64,000 nucleotides of DNA. It comes from Phymatolithon calcareum. Lineage: Eukaryota; Rhodophyta; Florideophyceae; Hapalidiales. Under the pieces are notes generated by a model, which made no database searches, was not told where the DNA came from, and saw only the letters and a list, made by a program, of their open reading frames with translations. Below are positions 17,653 to 26,862 of this stretch, in pieces; the stretch's first letter is position 1; every line of letters starts with the position of its first letter. The translations under genes were made by a program, and so were the position numbers. The stretch is taken from the NCBI GenBank assembly GCA_977006965.1, contig OZ345361.1:372001-436000 (forward strand), written 5' to 3'.

Positions 17653-19809
17653 TCAAATGCCTTCTTGGAGCCGTTCAAGACCTTCTCTCATAGATTTAGC
17701 TCGTTGCTGAAGCTCAACTCTGCGTTTCTCCTTCACTTGATTAGGCTCGAACAGCCGCTTCAAAGTCACATCATCCAATCTATGGACCAATGTCCTCGAA
17801 AGCTTGTTCTCGATGATATCCATGTGGCGTGGCCCTGTATAAGCGTCAGTCACAATCATTCCCACGTTATCAATGTATCGCTTCTCGGCAAGCTGCCAGT
17901 ACGCTTTCAGGATATCAATCATGTCTTGAACTTCTCGGGATTCGTTACTAGAGCTTCCAATATCAGATTTGAGCAAGGCGCAAACCGCGTGAACAGATAT
18001 TTGCTGTCCGAATTGCATGCATTGCGACATCAGCTTCTGATGCATTCTGTCATCCCGTATCTTATTAATTGTGTCCCAGAGATAGTTGTTTTCCGTACTG
18101 GGCATCTTTTCGAGAGCGAGTTGCTCTGACAATCGCCGGGAAGAAGCAGTCTGCGTTTCTTCCAAGTGATTCAAAAACTCGTTCTTCAACTTTTCTGCAA
18201 GACGAGGCCAGTCTTTGGCACATGAGGAAACAATGGATAGCCCTTCTTCCCTCAAGACATCAAACATTGCATCTTGAAACGCTCTTGTTGGCTTGTCCCA
18301 ACACTCGACGTACTCAGCAATCAAATCCTTGAAAACTGGAAAGCTCATGAAACCTGGTAACTCGCGGCCGCGCCTCTCCTCCATACTCTTCGCCAGATCG
18401 CCGCGGAAATAAGTCGTCATAGCCACGATTTTGCCCTTCGTGAAACCATCCTTCTCGTAATTATAGGAACATTCATCCCCCAGGTGTGTGATAGATCTAG
18501 GTATATCCCAGATCCGACTCACAGTTGCACCTACCGCCTTCTCGATCACGCCAGGTTGGAGTATACCAGACTTCAGCACTTCCAAAACTTCTACTAAAAA
18601 CCTGTCGAACTCGCCGTCAAAGCCTGGTTTTGTTTTGGCAATTGCGGATTTGAACTGTTTGCGTAGTCGTCGTTCCTGCTGAAGAAGTCCTTCGGAGTCT
18701 TGATTGCCACCTGCCGCAACCGAATTTGCCTCTGAGCACGTACTGCGCAGAGCGCGACAGAAGTCGCGAATCATATCTCCGGCAAACGCGCGACAGTCAG
18801 GCGCACTACTTGGCGGACATTTGCCGAGCGTAGCCAATTCTTCATTCGCTTCCTTGAGGTTCTGCTCCACCTCCAGTTTCATATCCGGCAGCACCTCCTC
18901 TATTCGATGAACAAGAAGCTCGGTCAAGGCAGAAGTCAACGCCTGCACGCCAAGGCGAGAATTACTGATGCCGGCAATGTTCGCGTATTTGCTATTCGCA
19001 AGCCACGCACGTTCGCGCTCACGCGCCACCTGTGGAGATTCATTATCATCCAACTCCTCCTGCGATCTATTCTTCACCATAAAGTATCCATGGAGCAGAG
19101 GTTTAGCTCGATTGGAAAGAACTTCGATTACTTGATGCTCTGCTCCCTTGTCAACAAGGTCTGGCTTCGTGAGCACGCCAATGGTGCGCCTTCCTTCAGG
19201 ATCCACCTTAAAAGCGCGCTCCAAAATGTCCACCGTGGCGATGTCAACATTTGCTGGAATGACCGCCAAGACAATCGTTCTTTCCTGCTGGAGAAATCGA
19301 TCCAACATTGCGTCCACCTGGAGCTTAACTTTTCGGCTTTGACCTTTTGTCGTTGTACGCACGATGCCAGGGAGATCAATGATAGTCAAATCAGGTACAT
19401 TCGGCGATACAAGCTTGATTTCGATGAGATCGTCATTGGAAGAGAAACCGCCTTCGCATTTAGTACCAGCCAATTTCGCCGTCATCTCCTCGATAAGGTC
19501 TGCGATAAGGTGCTCCTGGCCTGCTTTGAGGATATGTTCCTGGCCCTCACCTGCTCGAAGAGAAGCCGACCAGACATCTCCATGCGTCATCGAAACTTGA
19601 GTTGGGCATCTGGTGCAGAGACCAGCACTTCTGGGGAAAGCAATACCAGAAATCGCCTCAAGGACGCTTGATTTTCCTGAGCTCTGGTCGCCCATAACGG
19701 CGATTTGGGGAATTGGAACGCATTTCTGCACACCGAGGTTGCGCAGGTCGTCGACGAGGTCAAGAACAGGACGAGCGCGGTCTCCGAAGGCTGTAGATAA
19801 AGAGCGCAT
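17653..19809 (-). CDS. Dynamin-family GTPase (Mx/DRP-like), intact single exon
   Basis: 718 residues, ATG at 19809, no introns. GTPase motifs: G1 GDQSSGKSS (residues 40-48), G2 threonine in CTRCPTQ (70), G3 DLPG (145-148), G4 TKPD (214-217). A middle/stalk domain follows (about 300-600). The C-terminal GTPase effector region (about 620-718, ILKAYWQLAEKRYIDNVGMI) ends in a charged coil. No PH domain, proline-rich tail or transmembrane segment, so the length and layout resemble Mx and DRP proteins. The family assembles into helices on membranes and severs or remodels them using GTP. Which membrane this one acts on is not visible. A decayed paralogue lies at 48270-49955. This is the one clearly intact host-type gene in the window. 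Confidence 0.92.
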   Translation of the reverse strand: MRSLSTAFGDRARPVLDLVDDLRNLGVQKCVPIPQIAVMGDQSSGKSSVLEAISGIAFPRSAGLCTRCPTQVSMTHGDVWSASLRAGEGQEHILKAGQEHLIADLIEEMTAKLAGTKCEGGFSSNDDLIEIKLVSPNVPDLTIIDLPGIVRTTTKGQSRKVKLQVDAMLDRFLQQERTIVLAVIPANVDIATVDILERAFKVDPEGRRTIGVLTKPDLVDKGAEHQVIEVLSNRAKPLLHGYFMVKNRSQEELDDNESPQVARERERAWLANSKYANIAGISNSRLGVQALTSALTELLVHRIEEVLPDMKLEVEQNLKEANEELATLGKCPPSSAPDCRAFAGDMIRDFCRALRSTCSEANSVAAGGNQDSEGLLQQERRLRKQFKSAIAKTKPGFDGEFDRFLVEVLEVLKSGILQPGVIEKAVGATVSRIWDIPRSITHLGDECSYNYEKDGFTKGKIVAMTTYFRGDLAKSMEERRGRELPGFMSFPVFKDLIAEYVECWDKPTRAFQDAMFDVLREEGLSIVSSCAKDWPRLAEKLKNEFLNHLEETQTASSRRLSEQLALEKMPSTENNYLWDTINKIRDDRMHQKLMSQCMQFGQQISVHAVCALLKSDIGSSSNESREVQDMIDILKAYWQLAEKRYIDNVGMIVTDAYTGPRHMDIIENKLSRTLVHRLDDVTLKRLFEPNQVKEKRRVELQQRAKSMREGLERLQEGI

Positions 19810-20079
19810 GGCAACAAAATATATGCTTGCAACTGGTTCCGAATATGCTTTGCCAGTTGCTTTGCCAGTGAGGAATTCACACTACCGCGAGGATGGGTTG
19901 CCGTTTCGTCTTGACGACAACTCTCGTGGAATTGTGAGGAACGTTAGTGCAAAGAAAAGTCAACAGTCTTCTTATAGCCTCCCAACTTCTTCGCAAGATA
20001 GAGCAGAAGATGATACGTGGCGTAGAGGATTCACCTACAGTCTTGTTATTGCTAGCAACAAGGCTGAAGGTGAATAATG

Positions 20080-20227
20080 GATGCAGGCACTACATATCAT
20101 TGAAGTTCACAGCAACGATACACATCATGTGCAACGTTTTAGATTCAACATGATGCCCATCGTTGTTGCGACCTTCAATTTTATGATACGTAGTGCCTGC
20201 ATCAAACATGATGTTGAATCTAAAACG
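20080..20227. repeat. Compound hairpin upstream of the dynamin-like gene
   Basis: Arms at 20080-20118 and 20160-20203 are inverted copies (GATGCAGGCACTAC...TTGAAG...CAACGA and complement), giving a foldback of about 124 bp. A second inverted pair (20135-20155 CGTTTTAGATTCAACATGAT.. and 20207-20227, 20 of 21 matching) overlaps it. It looks like a small foldback element or two overlapping ones, roughly 270 bp upstream of the dynamin-like start codon. No target duplication was identified. Confidence 0.6.
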
Positions 20228-20417
20228 CTTCCGATGACATCTTGTGCGTCGGTAACGTTGAGCAGCGCTACGGTTGCTTGTTCCTCTGTCGAAATCTCTC
20301 GCATTGCAGGACTGAGCTGATTGCCGATATGGACATATGCAAGCGAATGAAGCAGATGACGAATGTGTCAACTTGGTGACCTGGGGGCTAGAATCCGAAA
20401 TATTGATAACCAACAAG

Positions 20418-20832
20418 CAGGGCTACTAGCAAGTAGATTTTTATTGATTGCTAGATACAGTGCAATTCGATTTGCAAGTAGCAGTCCCGGCGATTGTCTG
20501 CAAGTTGTATTGCAAGTTGATAGCCTGCATTTATGACATGGGCCACGTCACGCAGCGCTGTATCCGCACGTGGACTGAACGCCACGTCAGTACTGTAAAC
20601 ACTTGAATTGGTGCTCTACGTTTGTGACTATGATGGATTCGGCATAATACGTACCGAGATGTTACAGTATAAATTAGAGAGTGCATGACATGCACTGCAT
20701 TGTGTCCGCTCAACACAGTCAAACATTTTGCAATTCGTATTGCAAGTAGGCGGGTTTTTTGCAGTCCCACTCCAGTACAAGTAGATTGCAGTATACTGTA
20801 CTGCAAGTCCAGTATACTGGATAGGACCCCTG
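20418..20832 (-). mobile_element. hAT-type MITE, copy 1 (415 bp)
   Basis: Begins CAGGGCTACTAGCAAG and ends ..GGATAGGACCCCTG. It is flanked by the perfect 8-bp target duplication CCAACAAG (20410-20417, 20833-20840). It is the inverted counterpart of 60105-60492 over nearly its whole length. An 8-bp duplication with CAGGG ends defines hAT-mobilised elements. It has no coding capacity, and its outer inverted repeat is very short (CAGGG). The interior carries repeated CTTGCAAT/ATTGCAAG words. Confidence 0.88.
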
Positions 20833-20840
20833 CCAACAAG

Positions 20841-21159
20841 ACATAACGACGGGAACGAAATTATGAGTCAAGTTTCGACCCACAATTTTTTAAGGACCTG
20901 TACCATGGTACTGCAGTGGGCATTCATGGAGAAAAGTGTACCCCTACAGTGCGTTGTAAAGTATATTGTGCTGCTCGCATGGAGCTACATTACAGTTGAG
21001 AAATCAGGCTATGTCGAGCCGAAGAGTCTCATTATTGCACGGACAATCAAAAGCCCGGCGCGGGACATCAAGAACCGCTACGAAAGTGATTTTAATCACT
21101 TCAGGACACTCACAGGAAAAATGGCGGGAACTAAGCTATACGATTAGTCTTTTTATTAG
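20841..21159. other. No supported gene
   Basis: About 320 bp between the hAT MITE and the long-arm MITE; only a chance 94-residue frame. Confidence 0.3.
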
Positions 21160-21720
21160 GTTTGACATGGCAAAAACAATATTCTTCCTGCTCTTGTCAT
21201 CTTTCTAACTGAATACCATGAACTTTAAATTTTGCGGAAATATATTTGCTGCTCTGAGAGGGACCTTCTTGAGAATTCGATTTTTGCGTCGGCACTACCA
21301 GTCTGGAAAAGTCCTCAAATCCAGTCCGAAATATTTTCACTGGTAATGAGGACGCGGCATAGGTTTGGCGTGGCTGATGTGCTCATTTATGGGACATTTT
21401 TTCTCATAACGATTTTTAGTTTTCGGAAGTGGAATTGCTTTTCAACCAAACTTTTCGTGATGTTTCAAAAGTGTGCGAAACCATCTGAAGCGAAAGTTTA
21501 CAAACCAACACTCAGCCACTGAAAACCTTTGCCGCGTCCACGAAATAATGACTGGTAATGAGGACTTTTTTGACTGGGTCTATGCCGCGATTTTGATGAA
21601 TTCTCAAGAAGGCCCCTCTCTGAACTCAAGCTCAAAGTTGAAACTTTGGAAGGTTGCCATTGCAAACTTTTGATTGCTTTTCAAACATTTTTAATCATTA
21701 CAATGATATACCTGCAATGG
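21160..21720. mobile_element. Foldback MITE with long inverted arms
   Basis: Segment 21252-21345 (CTCTGAGAGGGACCTTCTTG...) is an inverted match to 21546-21622 (...CAAGAAGGCCCCTCTCTGAA). Sequences outside the arms match the shorter relative at 23660-23925: CGCAAAAACAAT.. at the left and AACTTTGGAAGGT.GCCAT then ..CTGCAATGG at the right. No coding capacity. The outer boundaries are approximate. Confidence 0.5.
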
Positions 21721-22086
21721 TCTCGGCTGGGGTTACAAAACAAATTAGCGTATTCGAACAGGGGGATGTGGAAGTGAGAGACGTTCTATTAATCCCATGC
21801 TTACGCACTGGCAAAGAAAGTTTATGAATGAGTCTTGAGGACTGCGTTGCTGTGGCCCACTTCGTTCTGTACGCTTTCACGCTTTGCAGCTTCTTCACTG
21901 ATGGTGACTATTTTCGATAATGCATCTTGATAGCGGCTCTTTCCACACCGCTCCGACGGCGTTCATGGTACGGGAGAAGACTCTTGATAGTGACTACTCG
22001 TAATTCGCACATAGCAAGCCCATTTCTTCACTTTCATGCGGTCATCAGCTCTGGCGCTCGCTGCTGTCGCTGGTTTATTTGCTCTC

Positions 22087-22668
22087 AAGAGCGGTAAGCG
22101 CTTTTGTCTCTCGCGACTGTACGCCCACAGCTCAGATCTCGATCGTCATCGTGCTCGTAGTAGGTCATCTGTCGGGCCATTAGGGTAGTGTGTCTCTCAT
22201 GTATCTAGGCGCTGTTTTTCCGCTTCGTTTGCAGAATATAAGATACTATTTGCCTTCCTCTGAGTAAAGGAAGGTGAGAGTTCTTCGGATTTTAGCTCGA
22301 CTGCTCGGATCGCGCACGCCATGTAGGGCCTGAACGTCCCTTCGACCACGCGGAGCTCGGGAGTTTCTCACCTTTCCTGAACGCGAAATTGCCATGTGCA
22401 AGCCAGCACGGTGGCGATTGCGCGCCAGGGTCTTCCCCAGTTTCACCTGTTCGTCGTTTGTCTCAAGGTTGTCCGCCAAGCCATGGTCACCGCTGGAGGA
22501 CTACGTCGACGCGCTTATTTCATCTTCTGGTCTGGGGTTTTTGTTTGCTAGTGTTGTTTTCGTGTGCTTGTATTTCTTTCCTCCTATTTACTTGCTCTCC
22601 CGCTCTTTTTTTCTCTACTGGTCTTGTTTGACTTTTGTGGCGCCGGGTCTTGGCAGCCGGGCGCTACA
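22087..22668 (-). repeat. LTR-like repeat, minus orientation
   Basis: About 580 bp, an imperfect inverted copy of 25499-26066. It begins TGTAGCGCC on the minus strand, contains the same CACCTTCCTTTACTCAGAGG block and a TATA-like ATCTTATATT, and ends near GCGCTTACCGCTC. The other copy leads directly into a Copia gag start, so this is most simply a stranded LTR plus leader of the same family. An in-frame small ORF at 22246-22479 is just repeat sequence. Confidence 0.6.
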
Positions 22669-22858
22669 TCAGCCATATGCAGTAGTCCGTATTTATTTGA
22701 AAACAAAAGCTCAATGTCCTGGGCTAAACATACAGCTAACTTCTGTTCGCTCAATTTCCAACCGTCTTTCATCCGTTCCCGACATCCTCCGAGCGATACA
22801 ACTCTACCATCAAATGAGTAGATGGAGTCGGGTCGCTCCAACGCCGACACGTCCAATT

Positions 22859-23509
22859 CTGTCGGAATTGCTTCATCCATGATGCCGTACTTCTTTGCGT
22901 CCGCCGTCGTCATGAATGAGTCGCGATCCGTCCCAGTTTCACTCTTCTCCATATACTGCCCAGTAAAAGCGACCATATATCCATTCAACACACTCTTGAC
23001 AACAAGATCGCTTTCGCCTGTATCGCAATAGCCGCCGCCTGTCCTACACGCACCCTCTAAGCGACTGATGAATCAAAAGGCGCACATTCGGCAAACTCTT
23101 GCGCTTTCCCTTGATACGTGCATTAAGCAGGAACGTCCCATTGCTCGCTGCAGTACGAAAGCAGATCGTATTTACGTCACACGGGACAAATTGCATTGTG
23201 TCGTAGATTGCAAGTCCAGTCGACACTCCACCGTCAGGTGAACTAATATGCAAAGTGATAATCTTCTCTGCATCCTCCGCAGCCAAGTAGAGCATTTGTG
23301 CAGCGAGAGAACTAGCCACTTCATCGTAAACTGCACGACCAAGCCGCAGAGCTCGATCCTTCGCCAGCAGCGAGTAGATGTCCATCTGCCCGCTGTCCTC
23401 TATCGCGTCGCTGTACCGCTGGAGGGATGTACTGTTTTGGCGAGTCAGTCAGATGCGGCGGCTGTGGTGCCGGTTCCAGGACCATTCGCGTCGACATCCG
23501 TATGTCCAT
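22859..23509 (-). pseudogene. ClpP-like serine protease pseudogene
   Basis: Three consecutive minus-strand pieces in different frames give the ClpP fold order. First the N-terminal region (DSGQMDIYSLLAKDRALRLG). Then the Ser motif in TICFRTAASNG and the His motif in LPNVRLLIHQSLRG. Then GQAAAIAIQAKAILL, and finally SETGTDRDSFMTTADAKKYG with the catalytic Asp. All three catalytic residues are still visible, but at least two frameshifts near 22990-23050 and one near 23400 break it, and nearby substitutions are unusual (AASNG for AASMG). Nuclear ClpP proteins normally act in plastid or mitochondrial protein turnover; this copy cannot. It could be a retrocopy or a decayed duplicate. Confidence 0.75.
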
Positions 23510-23659
23510 TGCGCGAAATGCTTGTCAAATGGTGAGGCTATACTCATCGCGTTCTTCATGCGCAGCCACCGCAGAAATGGGGAGGCCACCCAAACGAAAC
23601 CGAGGGTCCTGATTGAGGTGACTGATCAGACTGTGACTTTTAGAACGGATTTGTGAGAT

Positions 23660-23925
23660 TAGAAATTCGTTAAGTTTCACATCGCAAAAACAATGTGTCT
23701 CCTACTCTCGCCACCCGTCTAACTGAAAAAGCGAACGTTCAATTGCTCAAAATACATTTGCAGCATGAACTGAAACTCTATGAATACAAAAGTTTAAACT
23801 TTGGAAGGTCGCCATCACAACATTTTGATTACTGTCCAAATTTTTATACGCATTGTCAGTCATTGCAGATATATCTGCAATGGCCACTTAGGTTCCAGAC
23901 TTGCACATACTATGCTTACCCTCGC
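23660..23925. mobile_element. Shorter relative of the foldback MITE
   Basis: The left part (..CACATCGCAAAAACAAT) matches 21168-21190 and the right part (AACTTTGGAAGGTCGCCAT ... CTGCAATGGCC) matches 21645-21720. The central inverted arms are missing. No coding capacity. Confidence 0.4.
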
Positions 23926-24006
23926 CTTCAGTCGGGATGGTCATAGTTCGTACCATCCCCCGTTTGCCCTCCCCAAGAGCAAAAAGTACAGTATCGTCTG
24001 CAAAAC

Positions 24007-24435
24007 ATGAACACGACCAAAATGGATGACAACAGCGGTAATGTGTTTCCCCCGGTAAGCCTTATTAAGGCCCTGGACGGATACACTGAACCAGGAACGA
24101 TACCGAGAATCATTGCAAAGGAAAGCGAGGGACATCCTACTGTCGCGCCGGTCAGTCTGGGCAACAACGAAGAAGTCATCAATGATCTTTTCCTTTCCTT
24201 TCCTTTTATTGCGGGATTTATCAGAGCTGGTAAACAACTCCACATCCTTACGGCTCCAGTAGACTTAACAGATACGAGTGGTACTTGTGCTTTGCGGAAC
24301 GGCGAGGCCTCAGTTCGGAAGAGTCTATGTTACAAGCGAAGAAAAGTAGCACTAGCGGCTGCACACTTTCCCATCGCTGGGTTGTGGAGAGTGTTGTGTG
24401 CGGGGATGGGTCCATATTCGGCGGGAAGCAGTTAA
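24007..24435 (+). CDS. Unrecognised ORF upstream of the peptidase-like frame
   Basis: 142-residue frame (MDDNSGNVFPPVSLIKALDG..., IAGFIRAGKQLHILTAP). It lies just upstream of, and on the same strand as, the frames at 24285-24821 and 24500-25246. Together they may be one gene broken by frameshifts or introns. I do not recognise it. Confidence 0.35.
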   Translation: MNTTKMDDNSGNVFPPVSLIKALDGYTEPGTIPRIIAKESEGHPTVAPVSLGNNEEVINDLFLSFPFIAGFIRAGKQLHILTAPVDLTDTSGTCALRNGEASVRKSLCYKRRKVALAAAHFPIAGLWRVLCAGMGPYSAGSS

Positions 24436-24499
24436 TGAAAGGCAAAATCTACGGGTCAAGCCAAGCAAGGTGTGCCCACGAGAATTTACATGAAATTGA

Positions 24500-25246
24500 A
24501 TGGGACGAAGTGATTTTCAGGGGATACGGAGACTGCGCCATCCGATTCCCTCCGTATGCCGTGAAGAGCAAAAAACTATCCCGCCGCGTGTCAACGTGCA
24601 ATATCCCACAGAAAGAGGACATGAAGGAGACGAGAAGAAGCGTTCGCACTTCTCGGGAGCAGGTCGTTACCGACTCTGTGCTCTCGTTTTTGAGGCGAAA
24701 TCCGGGAACTGCTGTCATTATTACCCGTATTGGGGCCCGAGGCCCAAGTCAGGGATTAAACCGTTTGCTGTTGTTGCGGCTGGCCCTTTATTTGCCCAAA
24801 GCAATGAATGGCCCTGCGTAAAAGCGTCCGTCTTAAACGCTGTAAGGGCTCTCCGTGGACACGAGGCAGCCATCTGTGCCAGAAATTTGCTTGAGAAAGA
24901 CTCTACGTTGTTCAACGACTTTAAACCTCTGGGAGTACTGGTGCACAAGTTGGGAATAAAGGTGACGATTAAGAAGGTCGACAAGAGGGACAGAAAACGA
25001 CTGAGGAACGCAAATAGAGAATCTTTCAAATGGTTTTCTGGAAAACTGACAGGGGTGTGGCTTTTGCGCCTTGTACAAAATTGCGTTGTTGACCACTGCA
25101 TTGCAGTAGATGCATCTCGGGGACTAATATTTGACTCCGCAGAAAAATATCCTCTACCCTTGTCAGAAAAGGCACTATTCGTGTGTGGCGGTGTGCCTGC
25201 GACAAAGTTTCGCTTTGAAGACGTTCGCGAGCTGGTAGAGCAATAA
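24500..25246 (+). CDS. Possible papain-fold cysteine-peptidase-like protein
   Basis: 248-residue frame, the most protein-like in the 23.9-25.3 kb interval. A cysteine at the start of a helix (SNEWPCVKASVLNAVRAL) is followed, about 130 residues later, by VDHCIAVDASRGLIFDSAE and then LSEKALFVCGG. A Cys before a helix, then a strand with His, then a strand with Asp is the pattern of papain-like folds, giving candidate residues C, H and D. A basic stretch (KKVDKRDRKRLRNANR) lies between. The first ~60 residues probably belong to another frame (24285-24821 reads better there). The two inverted LTR-like repeats at 22.1-22.7 and 25.5-26.1 kb flank it. Family assignment is inference. Confidence 0.4.
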   Translation: MGRSDFQGIRRLRHPIPSVCREEQKTIPPRVNVQYPTERGHEGDEKKRSHFSGAGRYRLCALVFEAKSGNCCHYYPYWGPRPKSGIKPFAVVAAGPLFAQSNEWPCVKASVLNAVRALRGHEAAICARNLLEKDSTLFNDFKPLGVLVHKLGIKVTIKKVDKRDRKRLRNANRESFKWFSGKLTGVWLLRLVQNCVVDHCIAVDASRGLIFDSAEKYPLPLSEKALFVCGGVPATKFRFEDVRELVEQ

Positions 25247-25498
25247 ATGACATTTTTGGACTCGCCTTCATGAGAAATTTAAATCTTGAAATCGGTGTCA
25301 GTCCTGGCGTGACGTGGAGAGCTGCTGAATGAAGCAAATAATAGGTCTTATTAGGGTATGGGCCCAGACCAGAGGGTCTGCGGAAAAGGTTTCTTCAAGG
25401 AAAGTTGAAACTAAAACCACTCAAGTTAAAAAAAAACTGCTGCTCAAGCATGTCAAACAACGATACAACGGTGAATATCAACAAATTCAAAGGTCTTT

Positions 25499-26065
25499 GT
25501 AGCGCCAGGCTCCGAAACCCGACGACAAAAAGGTCGAACAAGGCCAACCGAGAGAGAAGAAAAAAAGCGGGAGAGCATAAAAAGGGGGAAAGAAATACAG
25601 CGAACACGGAGGACTATATCGATGTCGTCCTCCGGCGGCGAATCCAGCTTGAACGGCGACCTTGAGAAAGAAGCGCGAAAAAAAGGGGCAAAGGGGCAGG
25701 CCCTGGCGCACAAGCACCAATGTGATGGATGGACTCCGATTCCGCGAGTCGAAGGGATTTGCAGGCGTGCTTCATGCTTTTAGGATCAGTACAGAAGGAC
25801 TTGCGCATCCGTGATGCGAACAAGCGTACATTGCATGCACAATCCGAGCAGTCGAATCGAAATACAGAAGTCTCCCACCTTCCTTTACTCAGAGGAAGGC
25901 AACTACTACCTTATATACTACAAGCGAAGCGGAAAAACAGCGCATAGATACAGGAGAAAAACATTGTCTATATGGCCCGCCAGATCACCTACTAGAAGCT
26001 ACATGACGACAGGGATCCGAGTAATGAGGCCTAAAGTCGTGAGAGAACAAAAGCGCTTACCGCTC
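25499..26065 (+). repeat. LTR plus leader of a second Copia-type element
   Basis: About 567 bp starting TGTAGCGCCAGGC and homologous (inverted) to 22087-22668. It contains CACCTTCCTTTACTCAGAGG and then ACCTTATATACTACAAGCG, a likely TATA box at 25911-25917. It leads directly into the gag start codon at 26066. The exact LTR end and primer site are not resolved. Confidence 0.55.
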
Positions 26066-26456
26066 ATGAGACGTCAACCAGTAAAAATAAGCGGGCGCTA
26101 CAGTCTTCCACTAGAAGACTTCAGTGTTTGGAAACTACGTATTGAGCAGACGGTTGAAGGTAAAGGCCTGTGGAGAATCCTCACCAAGGGTGAAGCAGAC
26201 GAAGGTAGCAAGGAAAAGGGTCGTCTGATCATCGTTATGATGCGAATACTTCTTCCTTTGAGCAGACATGACGTTCCTAACTGTCTGTGAGGCTTTTTTA
26301 ACAAGCCTCACAGGTAAAAACTTGAGCAGCGTGTCCTCGATCAGAAATCTAACGTCTTTTTCTCCGCACAACTTGGATACTGTTCAGCCTGCTAGCCTAC
26401 GAAGGAGCTTACATGCTGAAGTAGTTCTTGCACCGCATAGTATTGTCTGCATGTAG
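26066..26456 (+). pseudogene. Copia gag fragment
   Basis: From ATG at 26066 the frame reads KISGRYSLPLEDFSVWKL, then EQTVEGKGLWRILTKGEADE, the usual start of a UBN2-type copia gag (W..LxxxLxGKGLW). It stops at 26290. The next piece (CEAFLTSLTGKNLSSVSSI) continues in another frame to about 26456, where the element is cut off. It is out of frame with the Copia at 2173-7033 in character and only distantly similar, so it is a second family. Confidence 0.65.
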
Positions 26457-26494
26457 GAATAATTGACCACGCAGCACAGGGCGCTCAACGGTGG

Positions 26495-26862
26495 TTTTTT
26501 TTAAATTTGGGTTTATTAAACACTCTCAGTAACACTCGTGAGACTGCAAGGGAGAAACGTTTCAGCTGGTACTTTCTATTGTAGCTTGGTACACTACTCA
26601 TGTTTTCTTCCGGATGAAATTCTCTGCTGTGGCCCTAGCTGCAAAAACCGCTCTCCTTGAAAGATGGGGAAAAGCTTGGAGTCCACTAGTCATTCACCGG
26701 AAATTCCAGTTGCCGTAACTTGTTCGTTGGTTGTTCTATTCCATATCATCGTAGAAGACAATGGTAAATAACAGAAGCTGGTCCAGTGCTTTTTCGGTCT
26801 GCTGGGTCTCCTCTCTGGACAGGTGGTATCTTGACAGGTGATTTTGAACATTATCCATTAGA
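26495..26862 (-). mobile_element. 5'-truncated LINE copy A (368 bp), host of a nested LINE
   Basis: Minus-strand tail ending in A8 (T8 at 26495-26502), bordered by the 13-bp target duplication CGCTCAACGGTGG (26482-26494 and, beyond the nested copy, 27750-27762). Near its 5' edge the minus strand encodes the protein end TEKALDQLLLFTIVFYDDME, which parallels the ends of the other LINE copies (ALDSILLYSVTITDNME). A second LINE inserted exactly at its 5' terminus. Confidence 0.8.

Noticed and set aside
22036-22275. Signal-peptide-like start (MRSSALALAAVAGLFALKS) followed by GTAAGC...TTTGCAG, suggesting a secreted spliced protein
   Set aside because: The following exon runs into a stop within nine codons, and the supposed intron is the LTR-like repeat shared with 25499-26065.
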